Below are positions 1 to 16,376 of a DNA stretch of 30,851 nt, piece by piece. The position numbers and the translations under genes were made by a program. Position 1 is the stretch's first letter. Every line of letters begins with the position of its first letter. Source of the stretch: Phallusia fumigata. Taxonomy: Eukaryota; Chordata; Ascidiacea; Phlebobranchia; Ascidiidae. A model generated the notes under the pieces. It made no database searches, was not told the DNA's origin, and worked only from the letters and a program-made list of their open reading frames with translations. Location of the stretch: positions 1 through 30,851 of the forward strand of contig QXVZ01020508.1 of assembly GCA_008931825.1 (NCBI GenBank). Direction: 5' to 3'.

Positions 1-116
1 GATGGGTATCTGAAGTTGTGCACTGGCAACCTTACCTTAATTCACCCATCGGTACACCCACAGGCCCCCAAAGTATTTTAAATAATTTTTAGGCTTTACT
101 TGGATTCATCCATCGA

Positions 117-1180
117 CATTGAGATTGAAATTGACATGATGTAAAAAATGATTTACTGAAATTAGAAATGGAAATCTTTACTTTTTGTTTAAATTCCCAA
201 AACTGATTTTTAAACCGATCACGTCCTAAAAACATTACTATTATTCAGAAATCGCATGTGTGTGGGGACCAATGTGTTTATGCTTGCAAAAACAATCATG
301 GAAAATAGGGACCCAATAATGCGTGTGTTAGTTACGTTTTTTATTGTTAGTCCTCCTATTTTGCTGCCATATGATTGGTCCGGATCAGTGCTATATATAG
401 TTGTTACGTTTTGCGACAAACGCAGCCCAGCGTTGACGCACTGCTTTACTTTTACAACAGACTATCTGTCGGGCTGCTTGGCAGTCATTTAGTATGTAAA
501 AATCAAGCAAAATTATGCGCTCTTTATTAACATCACTACAAAGTAGCAGTTCATGTGTGTGGGGACCCGTGTGTTTATGCTTTCAAAAACAATCATGTTA
601 TAAAATGCCGAAAACATAGGGACCCATTGTGATGCCGGTACTTAATATATGTCCATTGTAATAAAAGAAAAAAGTATATGTGAAAAGCATCATTTCATTG
701 GTTGTAGTGTGCAATGGCAAAATGAAGAACCCCACTTAGTTACACTGGATAAAATCTCTACCTTTCCTGCAGAAAAAATGTTGTTTACTACGGAGGTNGG
801 GGGGGGGGGGGGGGGGGGATTGAGATTGAAATTGACATGATGTAGGACATGATTTAGTTAAATTAGAAATGAAAATCTTTACTTTTTGTTTAAATTTGTA
901 AAACTGATTTTTAAACCGATCATGTTCTAAAAATGTCACTACTGTTCAGAAATTGCATGTTTGTGGAAACCCATACGTTTATGCCAGCAGAAACAATCAT
1001 GTTATAAAATGCCAAGGGATTTAGGGACCCAATGTAATGTGGGTATTGAAAATATATCCAATGTAATAAAGAAAATGGTATATGTGTGAGAACATTATTT
1101 TGAGGTGGTAGTGTATATGGAATGAAAATATGGAGAACGCCACCTCTCTAGTTACTTTGGTAACTTTGATATAGTTTGTC
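117..1180. repeat. Dispersed AT-rich repeat family, copies at left edge
   Basis: Two long direct copies are visible: 117-330 and 819-1160 share a start like ATTGAGATTGAAATTGACAT, then a TTTTTAAACCGATCA block and a GTGTGGGGACC core followed by AAACAATCATG. A third partial copy covers about 549-735. The same core recurs at the right end of the window (about 27300-27430, 27645-27900, 29440-29475 and 30665-30790), so this is an interspersed family rather than a local duplication. I see no coding potential and no clear terminal inverted repeat. It may be a MITE or SINE-like family; the class is not determined. Confidence 0.7.
798..818. other. Ambiguous base plus poly-G run (probable sequence gap or artefact)
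   Basis: An 'n' is followed by about 20 consecutive G at the exact left edge of a repeat copy. Nothing else in this AT-rich window resembles it. It most likely marks a low-quality join between reads or contigs inside repeats. Confidence 0.6.
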
Positions 1181-1256
1181 CATCGCATTGTTTTGGGTGG
1201 GAGCAATCTCGCTCTAATTTAAAAAAAAAATATGTCATATTTTTTGTAATCTCTAG

Positions 1257-1877
1257 TCCTATCGATGAATTGCCATCTTTGGACGTGGAATTTTACAACA
1301 ACCTTACTTGGATAAAACGTTACGATGGTGATATAACTGACCTTGGGTTGACCTTTACTTTTGAGGAAGATATCATGGGTAAAGTCGAATCACATGACCT
1401 CGTGTCGGGAGGTTCGGCCATTTCTGTTACGAATGAGAACAGGTAATGTGTAAAAACCATAAGAATAATAGAAGCAAAGAGGTTTTAACAATGGAAATGC
1501 ACTTAGTGGGAACCTTTGGAAAATTTAAAATGTATTATGTATCCAGACTGTCTGGTATGTTTTCCAATCGTGTATGGGGTGTCTCAAATTCAAATCTAGT
1601 TTCTCTGACAAAATGTAATGTTCTGTATAAAGTGTTTTTGTTCATTTACACAACCTGCATAGTTACATTACAATTAATTTTTTTGTTCAGAATTATGTAC
1701 ATCCACACACTGGCTCATTATCGAATGCACACACAAATACAACAACAGACACGTGCATTTGTACGTGGTTTCCGCTCTGTTATTTTACCTCAGTGGACTG
1801 CAATGTTCTCTGCACCTGAACTGCAGAGACTAATATCGGGAGACAACGTTGATATGGATCTTGGGGACTTAAAGTTG
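1257..1877 (+). CDS. UBE3B: UBE3B HECT E3 ubiquitin ligase, two internal exons (partial, broken off)
   Basis: The exons are 1257-1442 and 1691-about 1877, with an acceptor ctctag before 1257, a donor gtaatg at 1443 and an acceptor ttgttcag before 1691. The translations contain [30 protein letters not shown], then [24 protein letters not shown] and [12 protein letters not shown]. These closely follow the HECT-domain N-lobe of vertebrate UBE3B and fit it better than UBE3C. HECT ligases accept ubiquitin on a C-lobe cysteine before passing it to substrate. That C-lobe, with its LPTSSTC-type cysteine motif, is not found. The second exon ends at GDLK followed by a possible donor, either after 1873 or after 1877, just before an 'n' at 1890, and convergent gene CE-A ends at 1987. 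Upstream exons are also absent from 1-1256. Either the rest lies outside the window or an assembly join removed it. Gene identity is secure; exact exon ends are less so. Confidence 0.85.
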
Positions 1878-1986
1878 GTATCACTTGACNTAAAATGCTT
1901 TGCAATCAGTTCTTGATATATGTAGTTGGTTAGGTATTGCACTAAAATTAAACCACCCTTATTTTTTAACTTCTTCGTCAAACGCA

Positions 1987-4900
1987 CTAGTTTAAGTTGG
2001 CATCGCTCGGCACTAAAGGTAATTGTTTCGTGTAAAAATCGACTTCTCGAAGAGCAAGGTTGCTGCCACTCTCAAGCGGTATCTGCAGTACCAGATGGGG
2101 GCGGTTACCTTGAACGCTGTACGGCTGCCATTGCAAGGACACCTTTTCCGGCTTATTCGGGTCTCTGTAAATATATTAAAACCTAACATATACGAAATAT
2201 AAGTTACCAACACACAACGAAACTGCAGGCGGACAATTGGCTCGAGAGCGGACCCATAAACATCACGCATTTTAGAGCGTTATTCCGCCCACCATGAACA
2301 AACACTTTGGTATGCACCTAGCAGTAAGTTCAGCGTTGTCGAATTACCAGTGCTTTTGTTTGGTGCACAGCTGAACCTAATGTGATAGCATTGAAGTGTT
2401 TCCTGCAACCATCAGCCATGACACTTTAAAACTTAGCTGTCATATTATCTGTTTTAAATTTACCATTTTCGACGCATCAAGTATGCCTAACTTTCCCCAA
2501 AAAATTTAACTCTTTTACCCTGAACGTGCAAAGTTGACAAGGTAGCGCATCACGTGACGACTCAGTTCAATTTCGTCATCGGTGAATTTGGCACCGCCTG
2601 AAAGCTCTCCTTCGGTGAAGGGGTCTCCCCATACAAAATAGAGATCATCGGCATGGTCGCACTTACAAAAGCTCGCCTTCTTTTTGACACCGGGACCGTT
2701 TGTCAGAGAGTGATTAAATTCGGGCCTTTGCGTCATTTGAAACACGTAGGTTGGGTTTCCTAGAGCTAAAAATTAAAAAAAAATGCGTAGTGGTGCTGAT
2801 TGTTTGGCACAGTGTAGTTTTTCCAGTTGGTCCATGTGCCATCAAAAGTCATTTAGTCACAAGAGCTAATTTGTTGTGTGTGCCCTACGTACATGTTTGC
2901 ACGCGGACAGTTTTTACTGGGTTTTATGTTAAATTAGTTCCAAACTAAGCACAGATTCACCCACTAAAACTGTTCTTACGGAGGAAGCAGACGATTGATT
3001 TACAATGTAGCCTACACTTTTGAACGCATTTTGTCACTAAAAAAATAAGTGGTATATGGGGTCAGCAGCCTGTTATTCGTTTTTGTCTAAACCATTTTTT
3101 TTGCCACACGTGAGCTAATTTCGTAATGTCTGATAACGGCTTCATTAAAACTATAAACCAGTTATTCTCAAAGTGGCAACAGGGGGGTCCGCAAAGCGAT
3201 TTTAGTGGGACCTCGAAACATTTTCAGTCGTTCTCAGTCGATGCTTTATCGTGTGATTACTAACATATTCTTAATGTACGTTTTCTGTCGATTTGTCGGA
3301 TTTGTCCTTTTTGTGGCACCACCGCACATTGATGCTTTGTGAAATCACAGTTAACAATTGACGTGATTGTGACACACACAAAGCGTTGCTAAATTGTAAT
3401 CGAGTGAAGTTAGTTTGAGTTAATTTTTAGTGGTCCGCGAGTTATCGAAAATATTGAAATGACGTTATGCAAAAAATGTTAAAAAGTTTGAGAACCACTG
3501 CTATAAACGAATGGTGTTTAACCTTTTCGAATAAAAGACAGACACTATTTTCAAGTTATTATTGGGTACTTGTTAATCTGTGATCTGATTTCACGAGTAT
3601 TTTTTTACCAACTCTGTTTGGTTGCGTTGACAAAATTTTCCTTGAAGAAAAATCTTACCTTTTAAAGGTTTAAAAGCTGTCCCCTAACCTATTTCCGCAT
3701 CGTTTTTTTTTCAGCTAAAAATTAAACAGCATCTAGGTGGTTTACTTGTTTTTGTCGAAGGTTTCTTAAAAAACCCGGGTTATCTGATGCATTCGTTTGA
3801 CTTGTGGTATTTTAGGGGTAAAAACAACATGCTGTCCATTTGGTTTCAGTTAATTTTCAGCTATCTAGGCATTAAATTGAATGTATACGCATTAAACCCA
3901 CCGACGTGTGCAGATGCTGCCATAATAGTAGGTACGACGAACAGCGTATCTCCAACCATTTGTGCATGTAGCCAACTGTATCTTTTTGGATCGTCGGCTT
4001 TACTATCCATCGAGTAAAATTCCTTGGCCGCTTCGAAGCCCGCTTGAACGCTCTTACCCTTTAATCAAAAACAAGATTACCCTACATCATTTTTCCAACA
4101 TAGGGCCTTTCGTTAAAGGTTTAAAAATACAGCGGGCTTACTGGATGCAGCATTGAAAACATCCTGTCGAATGTGATCTTAAAGTCTTCTTCGCTAATTC
4201 CCTCAATAAAGTTGGTGTACTGCCTAAAGGAAAGCAGTGTACCGCCCTCGCTGTTTGTACAACCGATAAGCAGCGGCACTGGGTGTACGTGACCGCCCTG
4301 AAGCAAAAGCTGCGGGGAGTCTTTTATCACGTAGCCGTCGATATTGGGAAGAAACATGATGAAATCCTAAAAATTAGAAAAGTTGTTTGGTCCAAACTCC
4401 TGCACAGACATAACAACAAGAACTTTTGTTGGCAACTAAACATAGTCATTATAATAATGTTTTCCAACTTTTAAGTGTTGATCTGGGAGTTGACTGTGTG
4501 CATCGCGTAATGTACTTACGTTAAAATACTTCTGTCCTTCCATGATTTTCTCGGCGGGCAGCGACTGCAAAGTTTTAAAAATTTCCTTCTCGTTTTCTTG
4601 CTTCCATTCGATGCCAAGAGTTTTAAGAAAAAGGTCACGAGCTGGGGTCAAGTCGTCCGTAAATATAACTTAAAGTAGGGTGGAATTAAAAATTAATTAA
4701 CAACATTTCACACAAAGATGCATTTTACACGACATGTAACGTTGGTTTGTTATCCAGGCAATGCAGGTGATACTAACATGGACACAATACTGCCCCACTG
4801 AGCAGGATGGCTTTGTGAAAGAGTCCGGCTGATAACTGGGTAAGCATCAGTAAATGAACTACTCCTGAACCCGAACTTTCGCCAAATATTGTCACGTTGT

Positions 4901-6406
4901 CAGGATCACCACCGAAGGCTGATATGTTTTCCTTCACCCATCTTGAGCCACAAATATTGTTCGTATTTTACTAGGTTTCAGTTAGTTATTCTTCTTGATA
5001 AATGTTAGTAATTGGCAGCGAAAACGATATGGTTACAACGAAAAATACTTGCCCAAGTCATTGCCGTACATGTGACGGTTTATGGAAGAATGTTTCCGGT
5101 AATTATAGACGATCAAGTAAGGCTTTGTTCAAAAGGCAGCCAAATCACGTAGAATGATTGCTGAATACATATTGACTACCCTTTTCGCAAACCGTAGCAT
5201 AGGCTATATAACCTACGCATCAAAATCTTACTTGAGTGAAAAAATTGCGTCAAGAATCGCCACGTTTCCAGGACACACAGATCCTTTGCCGAGAGAAAGA
5301 AATCCAAAAGCATTAACTCTGTGATTGGGGATAACCACAACAGCGTCGTTCATTCCAGCCAACGCTGTGCCATCAACACGTCCTCCGTAATGTCTCTGGT
5401 AGTGCCCTCCGGTAAACCAAACCATAACCTGCCAGATACAGTTTTTTGGTAGCAAAGACGGAATTAATATTGACTGGTTTTTATGCATTTAAAAGAGTAT
5501 AATGCCAAGGACTGCAAAGACCGACTGGTAGACTGGCAGGAAAAGTTGGACATGGTGACACTTTTACAAAACAAAAACAAGGCTAACACAGTTTGAATAT
5601 TTGAGTGAGAAGGTATTCTAAACAATCACATCAAAAGATCACATTATTAATCACATCAAGAACAAGATATGACTAAAAAATTAACGTTTCTAAAGGCAAC
5701 AATAAAATGAAGGTAAGGTCAAAGACAAATCCAACCCATTTTCCCAAAAAATAAAACAAGCATTTACCAAAAAATAAAACAATCCTATGAACTATACACA
5801 TTCTCAGTTTTACCGGCATTTTTTTCTCCTTTTTGCAGTGTGTTGTGAAAACATTGAGCTTCAAACAATCCTCGCTTGGTTTTGAAGTGTCAAAGCCGAA
5901 TGGATTCTTGTTGGGAATAAAGTCATCATACACATCAGCTACCAAGACATTTTGTGGACAAATTTCGTACGTTTCGACCGCCTGAAAAACGCCCTCCCAA
6001 GAATCCGACCTAAAAATTAAAATCATAGGTGCGGAAATGCACGTTTTTCGGCGTTGGCTTATAAGCTTTGATTCGGTCAAAAACCCTTGCAACATTCAAC
6101 TGTATCTGAAACACATCCATAATAAACAAGAACGTATCTATTTAGACATAATTTCATTAAACACACGTGATGCGATAATAGTTTTGTGCAAACAGAAACC
6201 AAACAAATTGCATTTTTTATTTTTTAATCTAAAGTCATTGTAGTTGAAACCCACTTTTCCGGTGGCATGAACCTCAGCTTGCCAACCGGGGCTTTACCAT
6301 AGCGGATGCCAAGAAAAATATGGACCGGTTTGGCTGCAGGATCGGTTGCTTTGGATATCTTGCCCTGAATCGCCCCTTGTGGTGTTACAACAATTGGACA
6401 ATCCAT
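1987..6406 (-). CDS. Carboxylesterase/cholinesterase-family hydrolase CE-A, nine exons, 554 aa
   Basis: Minus-strand exons: 6255-6406, 5814-6009, 5232-5428, 4778-4941, 4520-4668, 4142-4366, 3902-4058, 2519-2765, 1987-2164. All junctions are GT-AG and keep frame (total 1665 nt). The start (MDCPIVVTPQG) was chosen because it aligns with the starts of CE-B and CE-C; no signal peptide is visible, so it is probably cytosolic. Family marks in order: FLGIRYGKAPVGKLRF near 31-46, SEDCLKLNV near 96-104, oxyanion loop WFTGGHY (120-126), nucleophile Ser204 in GESSG, Glu326 in NSEGG, His451 in HADDL. It should hydrolyse carboxylic esters; the substrate is unknown. Odd point: the usual HGGG loop is TGGH here. 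The last exon carries DPNKPEKV...WQPY...FYTKQLP and ends at a TAG at 1987. Exon 8 would read straight into TAA if its donor were not spliced, giving a shorter form. No ER-retention tail is present. Confidence 0.92.
2165..2518 (-). other. CE-A intron 8
   Basis: The intron is bounded by donor GTAAAA after exon 8 and acceptor TTTACAG before exon 9. No other exon or repeat is recognised inside. Without splicing, the reading frame meets TAA at 2515-2517. Confidence 0.6.
3159..3500. mobile_element. hAT-type MITE with 8-bp target duplication, in CE-A intron 7
   Basis: The left end is CAGTTATTCTCAAAGTG and the right end, read inverted, is CAGTGGTTCTCAAACTTTT. These are terminal inverted repeats of the form shared by many hAT elements. 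Perfect 8-bp direct repeats CTATAAAC flank the element at 3151-3158 and 3501-3508, which is the hAT target-site length. At 342 bp with no open frame, it is non-autonomous. It lies between CE-A exons 7 and 8. Confidence 0.88.
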
Positions 6407-8873
6407 ATTACTTACCTTTACGTGTGCTAACCTGTTTAATTGTAGATACTTTGTTACAAATGTGAACACGTCAGGATACAGTGTGAAATTTTATAAGCCC
6501 CCACCACCCCGTCCTGTGAGTGCAGCATTGACTACGACTAGCTCAACATTGCTTTTTGATGATATTTATTACTGTACGAGACGACGCCTTACCCTTTTAA
6601 ACAGCGCAGTTAACTTTCTAAATCTATTTTGTCGGCAATCTGGTCAATCATTCACTAATTTGCAATCCACAGTTTTCTGCACGGTCGTACGTAGCTCTAT
6701 CACAATTTAGGTTAACGGGCCAACACTTGCAAGGGGCAAAAATAAAGGATTTTAGCTTTTAATGAAACAACCTTTATGAGCAATAATTAATGCAACGTGT
6801 ACCTAGCTGATTTTCCCGCAACTGACAAGCGACTTCTGCAGACGCACCATTTGCCCTGCTTGAAGTCAACGTCCAAAGGTCACCTGCTGTTGGCTCATAC
6901 AACTTACCAAATCTTAGCCACTCAAATTGGCGATTAACTGTGATTGGTAACGTACCCGCTGAAATCTTGTGAGATGCGTACATAATACTTAAAACGCTAC
7001 ATTTTCTCAAATAAATTCCGTCACACTTATGTTATGGCAAGTGGAACCAAGCGGCCTCAAGTGAGATCACTAAATTTATAGTTGCTGTAAATATGTTTGC
7101 TCCCTTGTTTATTTTGTGACTCATATGAGGCCGCACACATGTAGGCTAAGTTTAAATCAAACTTAACTCAACTGAACTCAAATACGTAATTGCGACCGTC
7201 ATTGAAAGTGATGTCTTATTACACTTAAAACTATAAGTAAATGGGATATTCCTAGATAAATCCCATATACAATACGTAGTTCTTATCAAAAATATACTGC
7301 CCCAAATAATTCTTAAAAGCGACATGCTTTAAATATTTAGTGTTCCAAAATATACAATACGTAATTCACAAAATAACTTTGGAGTCACTGGCGGTCATTG
7401 GTGTTGTGCTATTTAAGCAAACTTATTACTCTTCGTCGAGGAAAAAGAGTTAAAAATTTGAAAACGACGACGTGTGTTGACTCCACTAACTAATTCGTAA
7501 ATAATAGACGTTAAATAAATATTTCTAATTAACTCCCTGATACACGTGAAATTAAGTCGGTGCAGGGCCTGCAATAGCGAAAGGTTGTGCACCCTTGCTC
7601 TTAAACCTAGAGGTTATTATTCATAACTTATAAGACGACCCTCATCACCAAGGTATGGGTTTTCGAAGCAACATACGGTATGCATGCTGGGTGTATGAGT
7701 TGTCCCGTTCGGCGACTGTAATACATATCGCTCAAGGCCGGAGCCGGTTTAGCCCATCTAATTACAACCTTAATTTAAAGCAGGGGGGGGGCAAACTTTT
7801 TTTCTGTATTGCGTGAAAGTCGCAGGTCGCTTTTATCCAAAACATACATCGCTGGTTTAGTCATAACTAGTCGATCGCGTTTGACTTTTCTGTTGGCTTC
7901 TCGAGATTTCTAACAATAGAATTTCAGTCCAAAGCTTTGTAAGTGCCTCCCGCGATAAAACTCAAAACAATTAAAACAGCCTCAACAGTAAAATATTTTT
8001 TTGGTCGCTTATTCCTCGTTGCAAATGTGGCTTCATTACCAACCAGTCGATTATTCATTTTTTTTAAATTTACCTGTCAATCCCGTGCGTTAACAAGTTG
8101 TCCGCCCCTGAATTAGATGAAAGTGTCATCTTGCGGACTTTAGTCGTTCGGTAAACGCAGATTTAGACCTATTACTGGTACATAAAACTAGTCAACTTAC
8201 AAACGCGCTCTGGAATTGGGCAATAATAATTTGATTCCTCTAAAATAAATGAAGTTCTGTTCGTTTTTTCGTACTACTGTCAAGTTTGCTTCCATCCAGG
8301 AAAAACATAAGCGGCAACGCCTAATATTGGCTTCCATTTTGGTTTATTTTGAATCCTTAAATTATTTGTCACGGGCAGACAATACAGCGATAATAATTGC
8401 TAACGCAGAACAAATATTGCAACACTAAAAATTACATTAGCATAAGCGCAGAACAACAGCTGCAAAACGAAAAATAGAGGAACCTTACTTGCACAACGAT
8501 GTGGCATCATACCTGGACTGAATTTCTGTGACAACACCCTGTTAAAAAATATGTCAACAATCGTATCACAGACCTACAGAAGTACGTTTGGACCTCGTAC
8601 CAGAGTTCAAAGTGAATCATGAGGCAATAAAAGTGTCTAAATAATCACAGAAAAATTAAAATAAAATATCTAGTGGATGACAAGGAGCAGGTTGAAGATA
8701 AAAAAATGCATTGAAGTGCATGGGCAAAAACACAACATTATACACCCTTTTACTCAATCACAAGACGGATGCATAGAAAAACTATACTCTCTAATTATCA
8801 CAATCCTACAATATAAAATCACAGGGAAGTCATTGAAAAATCAAACAAAAAACTATGAGCGGCTGTTTTTAGT
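6407..8873. other. Spacer between CE-A and CE-B
   Basis: About 2.5 kb containing the 5' flank of CE-A and the 3' flank of CE-B, plus one hAT-like MITE (7781-8110). I could not assemble any esterase-like or other exon here. A minus-strand open frame at 6774-7010 (78 codons) has no recognised similarity and lies upstream of an already complete CE-A N-terminus, so it is not called. An AATAAA hexamer on the minus strand at 8343-8348 could serve CE-B but is over 500 bp past its stop. Confidence 0.5.
7781..8110. mobile_element. Probable hAT-like MITE, CAGGGGnGGnCAA ends
   Basis: The left end CAGGGGGGGGGCAAACTT and the inverted right end CAGGGGCGGACAACTTG form imperfect terminal inverted repeats 330 bp apart. 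The flanking 8-mers (ATTTAAAG and AATTAGAT) are only partly alike, so the target duplication has decayed or the boundaries are slightly off. There is no coding potential. Confidence 0.55.
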
Positions 8874-15070
<6,197 letters not shown>

Positions 15071-15271
15071 CGTGTAGCAATAGACTAATACTTTATAACT
15101 CTACATATAATTCCTTGAATTGTCCTATTTACAAACAAAACATAAAGCTAAGCCACTATCTGTTTGCAGAAATTGGTCAACACTAACAGCATTTAAGATT
15201 ATAACTGCACATACTGGTAGTGAAAGCATGCATGCTAATAACGCAATCATCAAATAACTGTTATATTTCGT

Positions 15272-15637
15272 CTATGAATCCTCTTTTTCCATACTTCCAC
15301 ATTTTGTGCAGTAGTAAAATATGGACATCCCTTCATCCGCAGATCGCATTTGTTGAGTTTTGTATGTCATTTTGTTGTGTCCACATTTGAGACAGGTTCT
15401 TTCTATTGTTGGGCCAATCATGTCTCTGCTGGCTTTTATCTTTTTTTCTTTTTCTTTTATTTCATTAAAAACAATTTCTGCCTTTGTTACCACCATGTTA
15501 TTGCAGTTTGTGCTTTTCATTTTGTATCCACACCGGCATGAAATGTGAACTTCTAACATGACAGGATCAACTGGAAGAGGCAAAATTGCTCCACAATCTG
15601 GGCAAAAACCAGTATCAGACAAAAATTCCATTTTCAA
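15272..15637 (-). CDS. POLR1H: RNA polymerase I subunit RPA12 (POLR1H/ZNRD1), 121 aa
   Basis: A single-exon frame. The C-terminal TFIIS-type zinc ribbon has Cys82/Cys85 (TCLKCG) and Cys110/Cys113 (YYCTKCG) around QMRSADEG at 96-103, the acidic hairpin that in RPA12 enters the polymerase active site and stimulates RNA cleavage. The EKEDS ending matches the vertebrate protein. The N-terminal ribbon has FCPDCG (Cys12, Cys15) followed by ISCRCGY (Cys34, Cys36). This is CxC spacing where vertebrate RPA12 has CxxC, because the aligned outer position is Ser33. The length is normal for the family. The product acts in the nucleolus in rRNA synthesis. The start could be Met1 or Met3. It lacks introns although every neighbour has them, and CE-B starts 201 bp downstream on the same strand. 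Confidence 0.95.
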   Translation of the reverse strand: MKMEFLSDTGFCPDCGAILPLPVDPVMLEVHISCRCGYKMKSTNCNNMVVTKAEIVFNEIKEKEKKIKASRDMIGPTIERTCLKCGHNKMTYKTQQMRSADEGMSIFYYCTKCGSMEKEDS

Positions 15638-15768
15638 AAAATTTTACCTTGTTCAATCAAAATAAAAAGGTGACATAAAAGTTAATTACGTGACAAACAG
15701 CCAACTATAAAATTGGCAGTTCCAGAGCAAACTGACTGTACTTTAGAGTAACCCTGAAACAATTAAAT

Positions 15769-16003
15769 CAGTAGTTCCCATACAGGGAGGAATTCCTCCC
15801 CAGGAAAGAATTCTAGCAGATAGGGGCAAAATTTCTACTTTATAGTTAACTTTTTCATAATAAGTGTAGTATTATTTTTAGGTAGACCATTGGGTCCAAA
15901 CCTTTTATTATTATTTCATACCACTTCTCGTTTAGTAGAGAAGGAATGAAAAGTTCCAAAGTACACAAAGGGGGAATGCATCAAAAAAGATTGGAAACCA
16001 CTA
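15769..16003. mobile_element. hAT-type MITE with near-perfect 8-bp duplication
   Basis: The left end CAGTAGTTCCCATAC pairs with the inverted right end TAGTGGTTTCCAATC. The flanks AATTAAAT (15761-15768) and AATAAAAT (16004-16011) match at 7 of 8 positions, the expected hAT target-site length. The element is 235 bp and non-coding, and sits between POLR1H and the Ly6 gene. Confidence 0.75.
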
Positions 16004-16212
16004 AATAAAATCTTATTAAGGGTCTCGTCAGCACTCTGGTTTACTTTTATAATAAAATCAATAACTAACCGTTACTGCTTTACCAAATACTAGCAAAAGA
16101 TTGCGATAGCATAGCGGCTTTCAGTAAACACAACACAAACTCTAAACAGCAACACCGCTATCAAAACTTACCAAACAGAATTCCATTCTAACATGCTCTC
16201 AAAACAGGCGAC

Positions 16213-16218
16213 TTTATT
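16213..16218 (-). promoter_or_regulatory. Candidate poly(A) signal for the Ly6 gene
   Basis: AATAAA on the minus strand, about 160 bp beyond the Ly6 stop codon. Position and sequence fit a polyadenylation signal; there is no transcript evidence. Confidence 0.4.
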
Positions 16219-16231
16219 AAGTCATCATTTA

Positions 16232-16256
16232 GCGGACCACACTTTGAGAATCACTG
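16232..16256. mobile_element. Solo hAT terminal fragment
   Basis: Read inverted it is CAGTGATTCTCAAAGTGTGG followed by TCCGC, matching the left end of the MITE at 3159 including its downstream GTCCGC. No partner end is found at a sensible distance, so it looks like a remnant. Confidence 0.5.
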
Positions 16257-16376
16257 GTCTATACTGATCGAAAGTCGAAACATCTTGTCATGGGGTTTTC
16301 TGTTTAGGGTGTTTCCCAAAAATTTAAAAATGGGGAAAAATGTACGTTTTTATTGTGCAGCCAAACGCATACGAAA

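Larger units (their letters stand above)
15638..16376. other. Spacer between POLR1H and the Ly6 gene
   Basis: It holds the POLR1H upstream flank, a 235-bp hAT-like MITE (15769-16003), a solo hAT end (16232-16256) and the likely Ly6 polyadenylation hexamer (16213-16218). No further gene is recognised. Confidence 0.55.

Noticed and set aside
799..818. Poly-G run as a possible G-quadruplex or regulatory element.
   Set aside because: It directly follows an 'n' at a repeat boundary, so a sequencing or assembly artefact is the simpler reading.
2040..2190. Plus-strand open frames here that look fairly coding-like, for example one with VAATLKRYLQYQMGAVT.
   Set aside because: They are the antisense of CE-A exon 9, which has an acceptor, family motifs and a stop in the same place as its paralogues.
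4436..4651. The 71-codon frame MTPARDLFLKT... considered as a separate small protein.
   Set aside because: It is CE-A exon 5 (4520-4668) with intron read-through at its end.
6774..7010. A 78-codon minus-strand open frame upstream of CE-A.
   Set aside because: No family resemblance, no splice partner, and CE-A already has a complete N-terminus aligned with its paralogues.
15350..15548. Plus-strand open frames of about 62 codons rich in Phe and Leu.
   Set aside because: They lie antisense to POLR1H, whose zinc-ribbon motifs are unmistakable.
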